NCBI GenBank assembly: GCA_026129545.1
Contig: JAHCHX010000001.1
Coordinates: 3,441,001 to 3,505,000, forward strand
Direction: 5' to 3'
DNA from: Saprospiraceae bacterium
GTDB lineage: Bacteria; Bacteroidota; Bacteroidia; Chitinophagales; Saprospiraceae
DNA: 64,000 bases
Below the pieces are notes generated by a model. The model had not been told where the DNA came from. It was given only the letters and a program-made list of their open reading frames with translations, and did no database searches. A program made the position numbers and the translations under genes. Numbering within the stretch: the stretch's first letter is position 1; every line of letters starts with the position of its first letter. This document shows positions 18,570 through 26,563 of the stretch, piece after piece.

Positions 18570-19223
18570 ATGAAAAAGTTGTTGCCGCTCGCTTTTGTTC
18601 TTTTGGGAAGGTGGTCCGATGCACAGGACGCTCTCCCACAACATTCGCTGTCGCTCGTTGTTGGCCCCAACTGGGCACACAAAATGATGGGTATCTGTCG
18701 TGGGTGTGGAAGCAGCGACGAAAAAATGGGCTACGCCCTCAGCCTGGACTATGCCACCCATTTCGCCCCACGATGGCAAGCCAAATTTGGCTTTCGATAC
18801 AGCGTTTTCAACGCCGAATCTCAAAGCGATTATATTATATACCCATCGGAGTTTGATGCTGACGGCAACTACATCCCAGACCCCAATCTTCCACACTATG
18901 TCACAATCAAGCATACCGACAGGGTTTTGCAATACTTTACTGGCATCCGATGGTTGGCCCTTCCCCGCGTTTGGTCTTGGTATGCCGATGCTGAATTCGG
19001 CATCGCGGACTTCATAGAGCCGCCCAACACCCCTCGGACGAAACTACGCCCTTCTCTGGGCATCGGGGTCGGACTGGCATGGCAGCCTGCGGCAAGCGGC
19101 ATTGCCATATTTGTGCAGCCCTCGACTCGGTATATTTTCAGAGTACCCGGCTCCGTTTTTTCGAGAGGCAGCTCCGCATTACTGATTCCGACACTCGAAG
19201 CGGGCATTCGCCGGCGTTTCTGA
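18570..19223 (+). CDS. Putative outer-membrane beta-barrel protein
   Basis: A 217-residue protein from the ATG chosen here, which directly precedes a signal peptide (KKLLPLAFVLLGRWSDAQ). The mature part alternates aromatic and small residues in short strands, for example WQAKFGFRYSVF and SLGIGVGLAWQP, and ends with SALLIPTLEAGIRRRF, a C-terminal aromatic typical of barrel proteins. I do not recognise a specific family. An upstream in-frame ATG at 18498 would add 24 residues before the signal peptide and is less likely. It precedes ferritin by 43 bases and may be co-transcribed with it. Confidence 0.65.
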   Translation: MKKLLPLAFVLLGRWSDAQDALPQHSLSLVVGPNWAHKMMGICRGCGSSDEKMGYALSLDYATHFAPRWQAKFGFRYSVFNAESQSDYIIYPSEFDADGNYIPDPNLPHYVTIKHTDRVLQYFTGIRWLALPRVWSWYADAEFGIADFIEPPNTPRTKLRPSLGIGVGLAWQPAASGIAIFVQPSTRYIFRVPGSVFSRGSSALLIPTLEAGIRRRF

Positions 19224-19266
19224 CCTCGTTTCCCAACATTTTTTTCACCATTTACCTTCCAGAAAT

Positions 19267-19782
19267 ATGCTATCCAAAACCGTCCAATCCAAGCTCAACG
19301 AGCAAATCCAGAAAGAAGCCTATGCTTCCAACGCTTACCTCGCCATGGCCACATGGGCCGAGAAAAAGTGCCTGCCCAATATCGCCGAATACTTCTACCT
19401 CGCCTCCGACGACGAGCGCGGCCACGCGCTCCAACTCTATAAATACATCAACGCCAATGGCGGCGAGGCCCGCTTGGAAGACAAACTCGGCAAAGTGAAA
19501 GACAATTTCAAAAACGTGTTGGAAGCCTTCAGGCACGTCTTTGACTTGGAACACGGTGTCACAGTGGCCATCAACGAACTGTCAACCTGGTGCCTGCAAA
19601 ATGGCGAGCACGCCACTTACATTTTCCTTCAGCCCTTCGTGGTGGAGCAGCAAGATGCCGAGCGCAAGGTGCAGGAAATCATCACCATCGTAGAGCGCAT
19701 GGGCTTTGAGGACCGCAACCTGTTTTATTTGGACAAACAGTTCAAAAAAATCAACCAGCAGGATGCGGGAGGTGGAGCATAA
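19267..19782 (+). CDS. ftnA: Bacterial non-haem ferritin
   Basis: A 171-residue four-helix-bundle iron store. All ferroxidase-centre residues of E. coli FtnA are in place by direct count: Glu17, Tyr24, Glu50, His53, Glu94 and Gln127. The family segment normally ending WFVEEQ reads FLQPFVVEQQDAE here, with Pro at the usual Trp. The protein forms a 24-subunit cytosolic cage that oxidises Fe(II) and stores Fe(III). No iron regulator is adjacent; a DtxR-type regulator is at 50870-51529. Confidence 0.95.
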   Translation: MLSKTVQSKLNEQIQKEAYASNAYLAMATWAEKKCLPNIAEYFYLASDDERGHALQLYKYINANGGEARLEDKLGKVKDNFKNVLEAFRHVFDLEHGVTVAINELSTWCLQNGEHATYIFLQPFVVEQQDAERKVQEIITIVERMGFEDRNLFYLDKQFKKINQQDAGGGA

Positions 19783-19785
19783 ATT

Positions 19786-19884
19786 GGTTGTTTGTTGTTG
19801 GTTATTCCGTTCGCAAAGCAGGATATGTAGCAAGCAGTACGAGAGAAACAAAGGGGTGCAACGAACAACCATCAACAAACAACC
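19786..19884. repeat. Inverted repeat between convergent genes
   Basis: GGTTGTTTGTTGTTGGTT at 19786-19803 is inverted, with one mismatch, as AACCATCAACAAACAACC at 19867-19884. The right arm overlaps the last codons of the gene at 19872-20531. It could act as a bidirectional end-of-transcript structure for ferritin and that gene, though no T run follows. Confidence 0.55.
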
Positions 19885-20531
19885 ACCACCAACGCCAACA
19901 ACACGCTCTCCTCTTCCGCTGAAACCTCGCGCAACAAGGTAAGCGCACGGGGGTTGGGCGAATCGGCCAAGGCTGGGTTGGCAATGGAAGCAGCCACCGC
20001 GTCGCCAAGCAGCACGGGGAATTGTGCCTCGCCCGTTTTTCGCCCAAGACGGGCCAACAAGCGGCCCGACTTTCCGGCAGCGATGAGCGCCCCATCCACC
20101 AACACGCCGAACGGCTGGCCATTCAGCCAGATTTCGGTCTCCTTGCCTTTCAGCCTGAAAATAAATTCCCTATCGCTCGTGCGAGCTATTTTGACTGCGG
20201 TGCTGCCACTTTTTTGCTCGGCATAAGCCAGTACCGGCTCTTGAAAAATCGTGGTAAAAATGCCCTCTGCCGTGCTGTTGAAAAAGCCGGGCTTTTTCAT
20301 ATTCGAGCGATTGAGCGAGAGTAGCGATAGCATCTCCTTGTCCCACGGCACAAGCGCCCCCGCAGCGAGCGTTTTCAGGCGAGTGCGGAGTTGCTCCACC
20401 GTTTTTTTCCAAGCCTGACTTTCGGGGTTTAGATTGATTTGCCCCAGCACTTTGGCAATCAGGTAAAACACGCCGACGACAATGGAGCCGACCAGCAGGA
20501 AAAGCATGAGTAGGGGGAGAAAAAAGCGCAT
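19872..20531 (-). CDS. Hypothetical membrane-anchored protein
   Basis: A 219-residue protein whose chosen start directly precedes a hydrophobic anchor (RFFLPLLMLFLLVGSIVVG). The remainder is soluble and presumably periplasmic. I do not recognise a family. The last residues (ALVVVVC) are encoded by the GGTTGTT-rich arm of the inverted repeat at 19786-19884, so the natural C-terminus may have been altered by expansion of that repeat. An upstream ATG at 20618 would add 29 residues before the anchor and is unlikely. Confidence 0.6.
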   Translation of the reverse strand: MRFFLPLLMLFLLVGSIVVGVFYLIAKVLGQINLNPESQAWKKTVEQLRTRLKTLAAGALVPWDKEMLSLLSLNRSNMKKPGFFNSTAEGIFTTIFQEPVLAYAEQKSGSTAVKIARTSDREFIFRLKGKETEIWLNGQPFGVLVDGALIAAGKSGRLLARLGRKTGEAQFPVLLGDAVAASIANPALADSPNPRALTLLREVSAEEESVLLALVVVVC

Positions 20532-20711
20532 CTTCTTTTTGTTTTTCTTGTGCTGAAAAAATGGATGTGCGTGGATGGCATGATGGGCAGCAAACTTGCG
20601 AGAACCGTAGCAGTGCATTTTTCAAACTATTTTGGGGCAAAAGAGCTGGCGGTTCGCATACCCGCGCCGGTTTTTTCGATGAAGACCGGATGAGGCGACG
20701 ATGAACGCGAC

Positions 20712-21284
20712 TCAGCGCAGCAGCACCACGCTGCCCTTCTCGAATTTCTCCGTTGCTTCGTCCGCCACTTTGTAGCGTGTCACATACACATATACGTCTG
20801 AAGGCGCCTCGGTGCCGTTGAGCGTGGTGCCGTCCCAGCGAGAGGCGGATTCGTTGACCGTGAACATGAGCTCGCCCCAGCGAGAATAAACACTAAATTC
20901 GAGAATTTCGACCTCGCAATATCGAAGCAGCACCCCAAAGGTATCGTTCACGCCGTCGCCGTTGGGGGTGAAGGCGGTGGGTAGCACCGGATGGCAGCAG
21001 TCTATTTTTTCGATGGAGAAAGATGCGCTCACCACCGTGTCAATCGTGGTGAAGGTAGTCGAGTACGTCCCGTAGTCAATGATAACAAAGGTGTCGGCCT
21101 TGCTGCCATCGGGCCATTCCACGATGCCGATGCCCGACGTGTCGGCACGCAAAGTCAACGGGAAAGGGGCGCAAGTGTCGTATTCCGTCGCAGGCCGGAT
21201 GCTGATATGCTGGGCGAGCGTGGGGACAGAGAAAAAAACGAAAGCAAAAAATGCTGCAAGGGCAAACCGAGATAGATACTGCAT
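20712..21284 (-). CDS. Small type IX secreted protein with type B (CHU_C) sorting domain
   Basis: A 190-residue protein with a signal peptide (FALAAFFAFVFFSVPTLAQ). The C-terminal 90 residues are the gliding-motility-type sorting domain: LPTAFTPNGDGVNDTFG, then FSVYSRWGELMF and a WDGTTLNG segment, ending VYVYVTRYKV. Cargo with this tail is exported across the outer membrane by the type IX system and usually anchored by the PorP/SprF route. Only about 70 residues of passenger remain, which is short for such cargo. The gene stands alone. Confidence 0.85.
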   Translation of the reverse strand: MQYLSRFALAAFFAFVFFSVPTLAQHISIRPATEYDTCAPFPLTLRADTSGIGIVEWPDGSKADTFVIIDYGTYSTTFTTIDTVVSASFSIEKIDCCHPVLPTAFTPNGDGVNDTFGVLLRYCEVEILEFSVYSRWGELMFTVNESASRWDGTTLNGTEAPSDVYVYVTRYKVADEATEKFEKGSVVLLR

Positions 21285-21320
21285 GTAGTAAAAGGATATT
21301 GCAAAGGCCGACGCGCCAGT

Positions 21321-23213
21321 TTAATAGGCTCGCACGTCCCTTTTTTCCACAAAGTTCATAAACGCCCGATTGGCCACCCGATTGCCACCCGGTGTGGGAT
21401 AGCGGCCCGAAAAATACCAGTCGCCCGTTGTGTTGGGGCAAGCGGCGTGCAGGCCGTCGAGGGTCTGAAACATGACCCGCACCTCTGGTTTGATGTGCTT
21501 GGGCGTGACGATTTCGGCGATTTTTTGGCTGATTTGGCAATACTCAAATAGGTCGTAGAGCGCGACGGCTTCATTTTTCACCATCTCGGCGGGCAAATGC
21601 TCGGATGCCTTGCAGCGTTCATACGTTTCTTGGAGCAAATGCTCGCGGCCGCTCTCCTTGAGCAGTTCCACCAATGCGTTGAACGCCGCGAAATCACCCA
21701 TCTTGCTCATGTCAATGCCATAGCAGTCGGGGAAGCGGATCTGGGGGGCGCTGCTCAATATGATAATGCGCTTGGGGCGCAGGCGAGCGGTGATGCTCAC
21801 GATGCTATCGCGCAAGGTAGTGCCCCGCACGATGGAGTCGTCGAGCAGCACGAGCGTGTCCTTGTCATCCTGCACGAGGCCATAAGTGACATCGTAAACG
21901 TAGCCGACCATATTGTGGCGGGCTTTGGTGTCTGCTATGAACGTGCGCTGTTTTTCGTCTTTGTGCACGAGTTTCTCGAATCGCGGGCGCACGTTTAGGA
22001 TTTCAGTGAGTTTTTCGGGCGTGATTTTTTTGCCCAATTTTAATATCTGCTCTTGCTTCCACAGGTTCAACTCCTTTTCGACCCCTTCCACGAAACCATA
22101 AAACGCAGCCTCTGCCGTGTTGGGAATGTAAGAGAAAACCGTGTTTTTGATATCGAAATTCACGGCTTCCAGCACGGGGCGGGCGAGTTGCTCGCCGAGT
22201 TTTTTGCGTTCTTGGTAAATTTCGCGGTCATTGCCCCTGCTAAAATAGATGCGCTCAAACGAACAGGCGCGTTTCTCGCGTGGCTCGGCGAATGGCAGCT
22301 CTTCCACCTGGCCGTTGTACTTCAAAATAAGCGCGTGTCCCGGCTTGACTTCTTTCACATGCTTGTAGCGCACGTTGAACACCGACTGGATAGCGGGACG
22401 CTCGGAAGCAGCCACCACAATCTCGTCGTCGATGTACCAATAAGCAGGGCGGATGCCGTTGGGGTCGCGGATGAGGAAAGCGTCGCCATGCCCCAACAGC
22501 CCCCCCAGCACATAGCCGCCATCGAATTTTTTGGTGGCACGGCGCAGCAGCCTTTGTATATCCAAGTTGTCGAAAATCAGGTGGTTGATGTCTTGGTTCG
22601 AATATCCGTCGGGCTTGAACCAAGTGTGGAGCCGCTGCACCTCGTCGTCGAGGAAATGGCCGATTTTCTCCAATACCGTGACGGTGTCGCTGCGTTCTTT
22701 GGGATATTGCCCGAGGTCAACCAGCTCCTGAAACAACTCATCCACGTTGGTCATGTTGAAGTTTCCGGCGAGCAGCAGGTTGCGCGTTATCCAGTTGTTT
22801 TGTCGGTGAAAAGGGTGCACCTGTTCGATGCTGTTGTCGCCATGTGTGCCATAGCGCAGATGCCCCATCAGCACCTCCCCCATGTAAGGCATATTCGCCT
22901 TCAGCCAAGCAGGGTCGTTGCGTAGCTCGGGGGCGACGGCGTTGAGTCGCGCCCATACCATTTGGAAGAGGTCGTCGAGATAGTTGGTCGCGTTGGAGCG
23001 CTTGCGACTGATGTATCGAGTGCCGGGGGCGGGGTTGAGTTTGATGGTGGCCAGTCCTGCGCCGTCTTGCCCCCGATTGCGCATTTTGAGCATCAGGAGT
23101 TGGAGCTTTTGGAGGCCGTAGAAAGGGGTGCCGTATTTTTTGTGGTAAAAATCAAGCGGTTTGAGCAGTCGCACTATCGCGATGCCACATTCATGCTTAA
23201 TCTGGTCGCTCAT
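21321..23213 (-). CDS. purF: Amidophosphoribosyltransferase
   Basis: A 630-residue enzyme of the first step of purine synthesis, which transfers ammonia from glutamine to PRPP. Cys9 in HECGIAIV is the glutaminase nucleophile, so an eight-residue propeptide must be removed. The glutaminase core includes RNRGQDGAG near residue 47 and LMGHLRYGTHG near 117. The PRPP-binding motif VLLDDSIVRGTTLRDS lies near residue 460. The length exceeds the 470-505 residues of E. coli and Bacillus PurF, with an extra C-terminal part that is usual in Bacteroidota. No other purine gene is in the window. Confidence 0.93.
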   Translation of the reverse strand: MSDQIKHECGIAIVRLLKPLDFYHKKYGTPFYGLQKLQLLMLKMRNRGQDGAGLATIKLNPAPGTRYISRKRSNATNYLDDLFQMVWARLNAVAPELRNDPAWLKANMPYMGEVLMGHLRYGTHGDNSIEQVHPFHRQNNWITRNLLLAGNFNMTNVDELFQELVDLGQYPKERSDTVTVLEKIGHFLDDEVQRLHTWFKPDGYSNQDINHLIFDNLDIQRLLRRATKKFDGGYVLGGLLGHGDAFLIRDPNGIRPAYWYIDDEIVVAASERPAIQSVFNVRYKHVKEVKPGHALILKYNGQVEELPFAEPREKRACSFERIYFSRGNDREIYQERKKLGEQLARPVLEAVNFDIKNTVFSYIPNTAEAAFYGFVEGVEKELNLWKQEQILKLGKKITPEKLTEILNVRPRFEKLVHKDEKQRTFIADTKARHNMVGYVYDVTYGLVQDDKDTLVLLDDSIVRGTTLRDSIVSITARLRPKRIIILSSAPQIRFPDCYGIDMSKMGDFAAFNALVELLKESGREHLLQETYERCKASEHLPAEMVKNEAVALYDLFEYCQISQKIAEIVTPKHIKPEVRVMFQTLDGLHAACPNTTGDWYFSGRYPTPGGNRVANRAFMNFVEKRDVRAY

Positions 23214-23574
23214 TGAAGAGGAGTGATGTGAAAGAAAATGCCCGGTGATGGTTTCGCTGCAAAGGTACGAAAAGCGAATGAAACGGCGGTTAGACGCGAG
23301 GGTTCGGCAAAGGCCACTCGTTTGGGAAAAATTTGCGTTTGTGCTTCATTGGCAGCGAAGACGCGAATTGCAATGGGCTGGCAATCGAAATTGTGGAACT
23401 ATTCCCTTGTTTCATTCCACAAATTCTCCCAATTTTCATTTTTTTTTGAAAATCACCCTTTTGATAGATTTTGTCAAAATTATGCAAGTAATTTAAAATC
23501 AATGTTTTGTATCTATTTTAAATGTAGCAACATCAAAATTTGCCAATTATTGACATTTTTTTGTTGAAGAAAAA

Positions 23575-23606
23575 TTTGGTGGTTGTTAAACAGGCTTGTA
23601 CTTTTG
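23575..23606 (+). promoter_or_regulatory. Full promoter of the ECF sigma factor gene
   Basis: TTTG at 23575-23578, a 20-base spacer, and TACTTTTG at 23599-23606 match the housekeeping Bacteroidota consensus fully. A Shine-Dalgarno sequence AAGGAGG follows at 23626-23632, six bases before the ATG, which is rare in this window. The remainder of the 23214-23638 gap is AT-rich and holds no gene. Confidence 0.75.
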
Positions 23607-23638
23607 AGGCATCAATTCAACAAACAAGGAGGCTTACC

Positions 23639-24157
23639 ATGACCAGCATGGAATTTAATACCAAACTGAATGGCCTGACCACCCTGCTCCACTCTTTCGC
23701 CTACAATCTGACGAAGAACATGGAGGATGCCAAGGACCTATATCAGGAGACGGCCTATCGCGCGCTTTTCAATCGCGACAAATTTCAACCCGGCACAAAC
23801 TTCAAAGCGTGGATGTTCACCATAATGAAGAACATCTTCATCAACAACTATCGCAAAAAAGTAAAGGCCAATACCATCCTCGATACCACTGACAACCAGT
23901 ATTACATCAACTCTGGCAATCATTCCACATCCAATGCAGCCGAAGGAGGCATCATGCTGAAGGAACTGAACGCAATGGTGTCGTCGCTCGACGACAGTAT
24001 CCGCATTCCGTTCACGATGCACTTCGAGGGCTTCAAATATCAGGAAATCGCGGATGAGCTTCATTTGCCACTTGGTACGGTGAAAAGCCGCATCTTTTTC
24101 GCCCGCAAAGAGTTGAAGGAAAAAATACTGTCCAATTACGGTTTCAATCCAAACTAA
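23639..24157 (+). CDS. ECF-type RNA polymerase sigma factor
   Basis: A 172-residue sigma-70 family factor with regions 2 and 4 only. Region 2 spans about residues 8-75, with the core-binding segment AKDLYQETAYRALFNRD and the promoter-melting part FKAWMFTIMKNIFINNYRKK. Region 4 near residues 110-165 has the helix-turn-helix YQEIADELHLPLGTVKSRIF. The start at 23639 is fixed by the perfect ribosome site. No anti-sigma factor gene is adjacent, so control is likely at transcription or by a partner elsewhere. The gene ends at a strong terminator. Confidence 0.92.
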   Translation: MTSMEFNTKLNGLTTLLHSFAYNLTKNMEDAKDLYQETAYRALFNRDKFQPGTNFKAWMFTIMKNIFINNYRKKVKANTILDTTDNQYYINSGNHSTSNAAEGGIMLKELNAMVSSLDDSIRIPFTMHFEGFKYQEIADELHLPLGTVKSRIFFARKELKEKILSNYGFNPN

Positions 24158-24232
24158 TGGGCAGCGCATCCCGGTTTGTCAATTTTTTGGAACATTGACA
24201 GATTGACAAATTTTCGCGCTTTCAATTGGTTC

Positions 24233-24265
24233 GAGCCGCCGCTGCCATTGGCAGGGGCGGCTTTT
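24233..24265 (+). terminator. Intrinsic terminator of the ECF sigma gene
   Basis: AGCCGCC and GGCGGCT pair around an inner CTGCC/GGCAG stem with loop ATT, followed by five T. It abuts the stop codon of the convergent permease gene. Confidence 0.88.
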
Positions 24266-25675
24266 TCATTTTCTCGAAAAACGCACGCGCGGGTCGGCCC
24301 AAGCATAGAGCATATCGGCGAGCAAATTGCCCAGCACGGTAAACGTAGCCGCCAGCATCAGGATGGTGAAGAGCACGGGATAATCTCGAAGCGCGTATGC
24401 CTCATACGTCTTCGTGCCCAAACCGGGAAACTGAAACAGATACTCCACCACAAGCGAGCCAGTGAAAATAGCCGGAAACACGCTTGCAAAAACGGTGATG
24501 AGGGGGAACAAAGCGTTGCGAAAGGCGTGTCGCCAATGAACGGCATGCTCCGCCAAGCCCTTGGCTCGAGCCGTGCGGATATAATCCTGGCCGAGCGCAT
24601 CCAACATGCCTCCGCGCATTTGCAGCGCCAGAATAGCCAGCGCATGAAGGCTGAGCGTAAGAATGGGCAAAATGAACTTGTCAAAATTGCTCAGGCACCA
24701 TTCGAGATAGGTCTTGCCGCTGCTGTGATACATCTCGATGGCGATGCCGTTGATGAGGTGCAACCCGACATGAGGTGTGGCAAAGAGGATGATGAGCAAG
24801 CTGCCCAACCAAAACAAGGGCATGGAATAAAGAAACAACAAACCCCATCGAACGAATCGGTCGAAAAAACGGTCGCGCCGACGCGCCATCGCCACGCCCA
24901 ACGGCACCGCGACCAAATAGGCCAACATGATGGCCAATCCGTTGATGATGAGCGTGGAGAGCAAAGATAGCTTCAGCCATTCCCAGACGGGCTTTTTTGA
25001 GGTGGACATCCCCCAGTTGCCCACAACAAAACCCGAAAGCCATTGGTGATATTGGTTGTCGAGGCCGTGCCAATGCATGGCAGGCACATTCATTCTCCCT
25101 GGGTTCAAATGGGCGCATATCTCCGCGACCCGTGTTTGCAGCGAGTCAATGAGGTTTGTTGGCAGTGCATCGGGCGGCAAGCCGCCCGCTTTGGCCCGTA
25201 TGTCTGCCATGAGCGGCGCCAACTGGGCTGCCCGGTCGTTGCGCAACATTTGAGACACCGCGCCTCGAAAATCGCCCGCCACCTCGCCCAGCGTGTCGGG
25301 CAGATGGTCGGTCGCTGCCGCCAAATCCCACAGCGCGAGCTCAAAACGGCTCAGCAACGGCCAATCGCCCGTTTGGGCGCAAAGCCTTTTCATGCGCTCT
25401 CGGCGCGAGTAGGGGAACACACGGTGGAGCGTGTCGGGGAAAGCAGCTGTCGTTAGGGCAAAATAAAAGGTGGGCTTGTCCGCGCCAAGTGCTTCCGCGC
25501 GAAGCAGCGCATCAGCCGCTTGTTGCTGCATATTGCCTAGCACCACCTCGCCCAAGCCCAAACTCGAATCGTAGGGAGCGCATTTGCTCAGCCCAAATAC
25601 CGCCATCGAAATGACGAGCAGGGTGGGCACGGCGAGCAGGATTCGGCGAAGCACATAGCGCAACATGGGGAGCAA
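24266..25675 (-). CDS. Peptide/nickel-type ABC transporter permease (DppB-like)
   Basis: A 469-residue inner-membrane permease. One N-terminal helix (YVLRRILLAVPTLLVISMAV) is followed by an unusually long extracytoplasmic segment, about residues 30-225, then five helices in the C-terminal half. The permease coupling segment lies near residues 375-400 (DYIRTARAKGLAEHAVHWRH), with the EAA-type motif form RTARAKGL typical of DppB/OppB. Usual DppB proteins have 310-340 residues; the extra length is in the first loop, as in some Bacteroidota. No partner permease, ATPase or binding protein is in the window. It follows the metallo-hydrolase gene by nine bases. Confidence 0.87.
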   Translation of the reverse strand: MLPMLRYVLRRILLAVPTLLVISMAVFGLSKCAPYDSSLGLGEVVLGNMQQQAADALLRAEALGADKPTFYFALTTAAFPDTLHRVFPYSRRERMKRLCAQTGDWPLLSRFELALWDLAAATDHLPDTLGEVAGDFRGAVSQMLRNDRAAQLAPLMADIRAKAGGLPPDALPTNLIDSLQTRVAEICAHLNPGRMNVPAMHWHGLDNQYHQWLSGFVVGNWGMSTSKKPVWEWLKLSLLSTLIINGLAIMLAYLVAVPLGVAMARRRDRFFDRFVRWGLLFLYSMPLFWLGSLLIILFATPHVGLHLINGIAIEMYHSSGKTYLEWCLSNFDKFILPILTLSLHALAILALQMRGGMLDALGQDYIRTARAKGLAEHAVHWRHAFRNALFPLITVFASVFPAIFTGSLVVEYLFQFPGLGTKTYEAYALRDYPVLFTILMLAATFTVLGNLLADMLYAWADPRVRFSRK

Positions 25676-25684
25676 AGTTACAGG

Positions 25685-26323
25685 TCAAAGGAACGGATTG
25701 TACTCCTTCTCATGCCGTATGGTGGTGGCGGGGCCATGACCGGGATAAACCAATGTCGCGTCGGGCAACACGAACAGTTGGGTGCGGATGCTGTGTAGCA
25801 GCGTTTCCATGTCGCCGCCGGGCAGGTCGGTACGCCCGATGCTCTCCAAAAACAACACATCACCCGCCAACACAAAGCCCTCTGTCTCGCAGTGGAAAGA
25901 CAAACTGGCTGGCGAGTGGCCGGGCGTGAACAACGCCTTCAAGCGTGTGCGCCCAAATGCCACCCAATCGCCAGCCTCGATAAATCGAGCAGGAGTAGGC
26001 GACTCTTCCGCGAACGGGATGCCATACATCTTGCACACTTGTGGGAAGTATTCCAGCACGGGTAGTTCGCCCGCATGGATTTCAAGGTCGAGATGCCACG
26101 TTTTTGCGACGAAAGCATTTCCAAAAACATGGTCAATGTGGCAGTGGGTGTTGATGAGCCGCACCGGGCGCAGTTGTTTGCTTTCGATAAAATGCCTCAG
26201 CGCGGCGCGTTCCTCCGCTGTGTAGCAGCCGGGGTCGAAAATGGCGCATTCGCCCGTCTCGTCAGACACAATGTAGGTGTTTTCCGCAAAAGGATTGAAC
26301 TCGAATGTGTGTACTTGAGCCAT
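25685..26323 (-). CDS. MBL-fold metallo-hydrolase (glyoxalase II-like)
   Basis: A 212-residue enzyme from the ATG chosen. The zinc motif HCHIDH is near residue 62, a second His is in the FTPGHSPASLSFH segment near 135, and the bridging Asp is in VLAGDVLF near 155. This is the short glyoxalase II/YcbL-like form, probably a thioester or related hydrolase in the cytosol. Much longer in-frame starts exist upstream but read through the divergent kinase gene's leader and add unrelated sequence. It is the first gene of a two-gene unit with the permease. Confidence 0.88.
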   Translation of the reverse strand: MAQVHTFEFNPFAENTYIVSDETGECAIFDPGCYTAEERAALRHFIESKQLRPVRLINTHCHIDHVFGNAFVAKTWHLDLEIHAGELPVLEYFPQVCKMYGIPFAEESPTPARFIEAGDWVAFGRTRLKALFTPGHSPASLSFHCETEGFVLAGDVLFLESIGRTDLPGGDMETLLHSIRTQLFVLPDATLVYPGHGPATTIRHEKEYNPFL

Positions 26324-26394
26324 GTGTTTGAAGACAACTGTGATGCAACGGGGCAATTTTAGGGGTAATGCGGCAGAGTATGGTGTTTTTGGGA

Positions 26395-26429
26395 AAACAA
26401 AAAACCCGACTGTGTTTTCGACGGTCGGG
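26395..26429 (-). terminator. Terminator-like hairpin in the divergent region
   Basis: On the minus strand a nine-pair stem, CCCGACCGT with ACAGTCGGG (one wobble), is followed by TTTTTTGTTTTC. It lies upstream of the metallo-hydrolase and inside no minus-strand gene, so it either attenuates the hydrolase transcript or ends antisense transcription from the kinase gene. Confidence 0.6.
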
Positions 26430-26563
26430 CAAACACTATATCCGTAATTTGCGCCTTTAAAAACCGATTCGAGTTGGGTTTTCGGAAAAATATATCGAGA
26501 AGAGCTTCCCTTCGATGCTCGGCCCCGCTCCCGCCAACAAGCGGGGGCACGCCGGGCAGGGGT

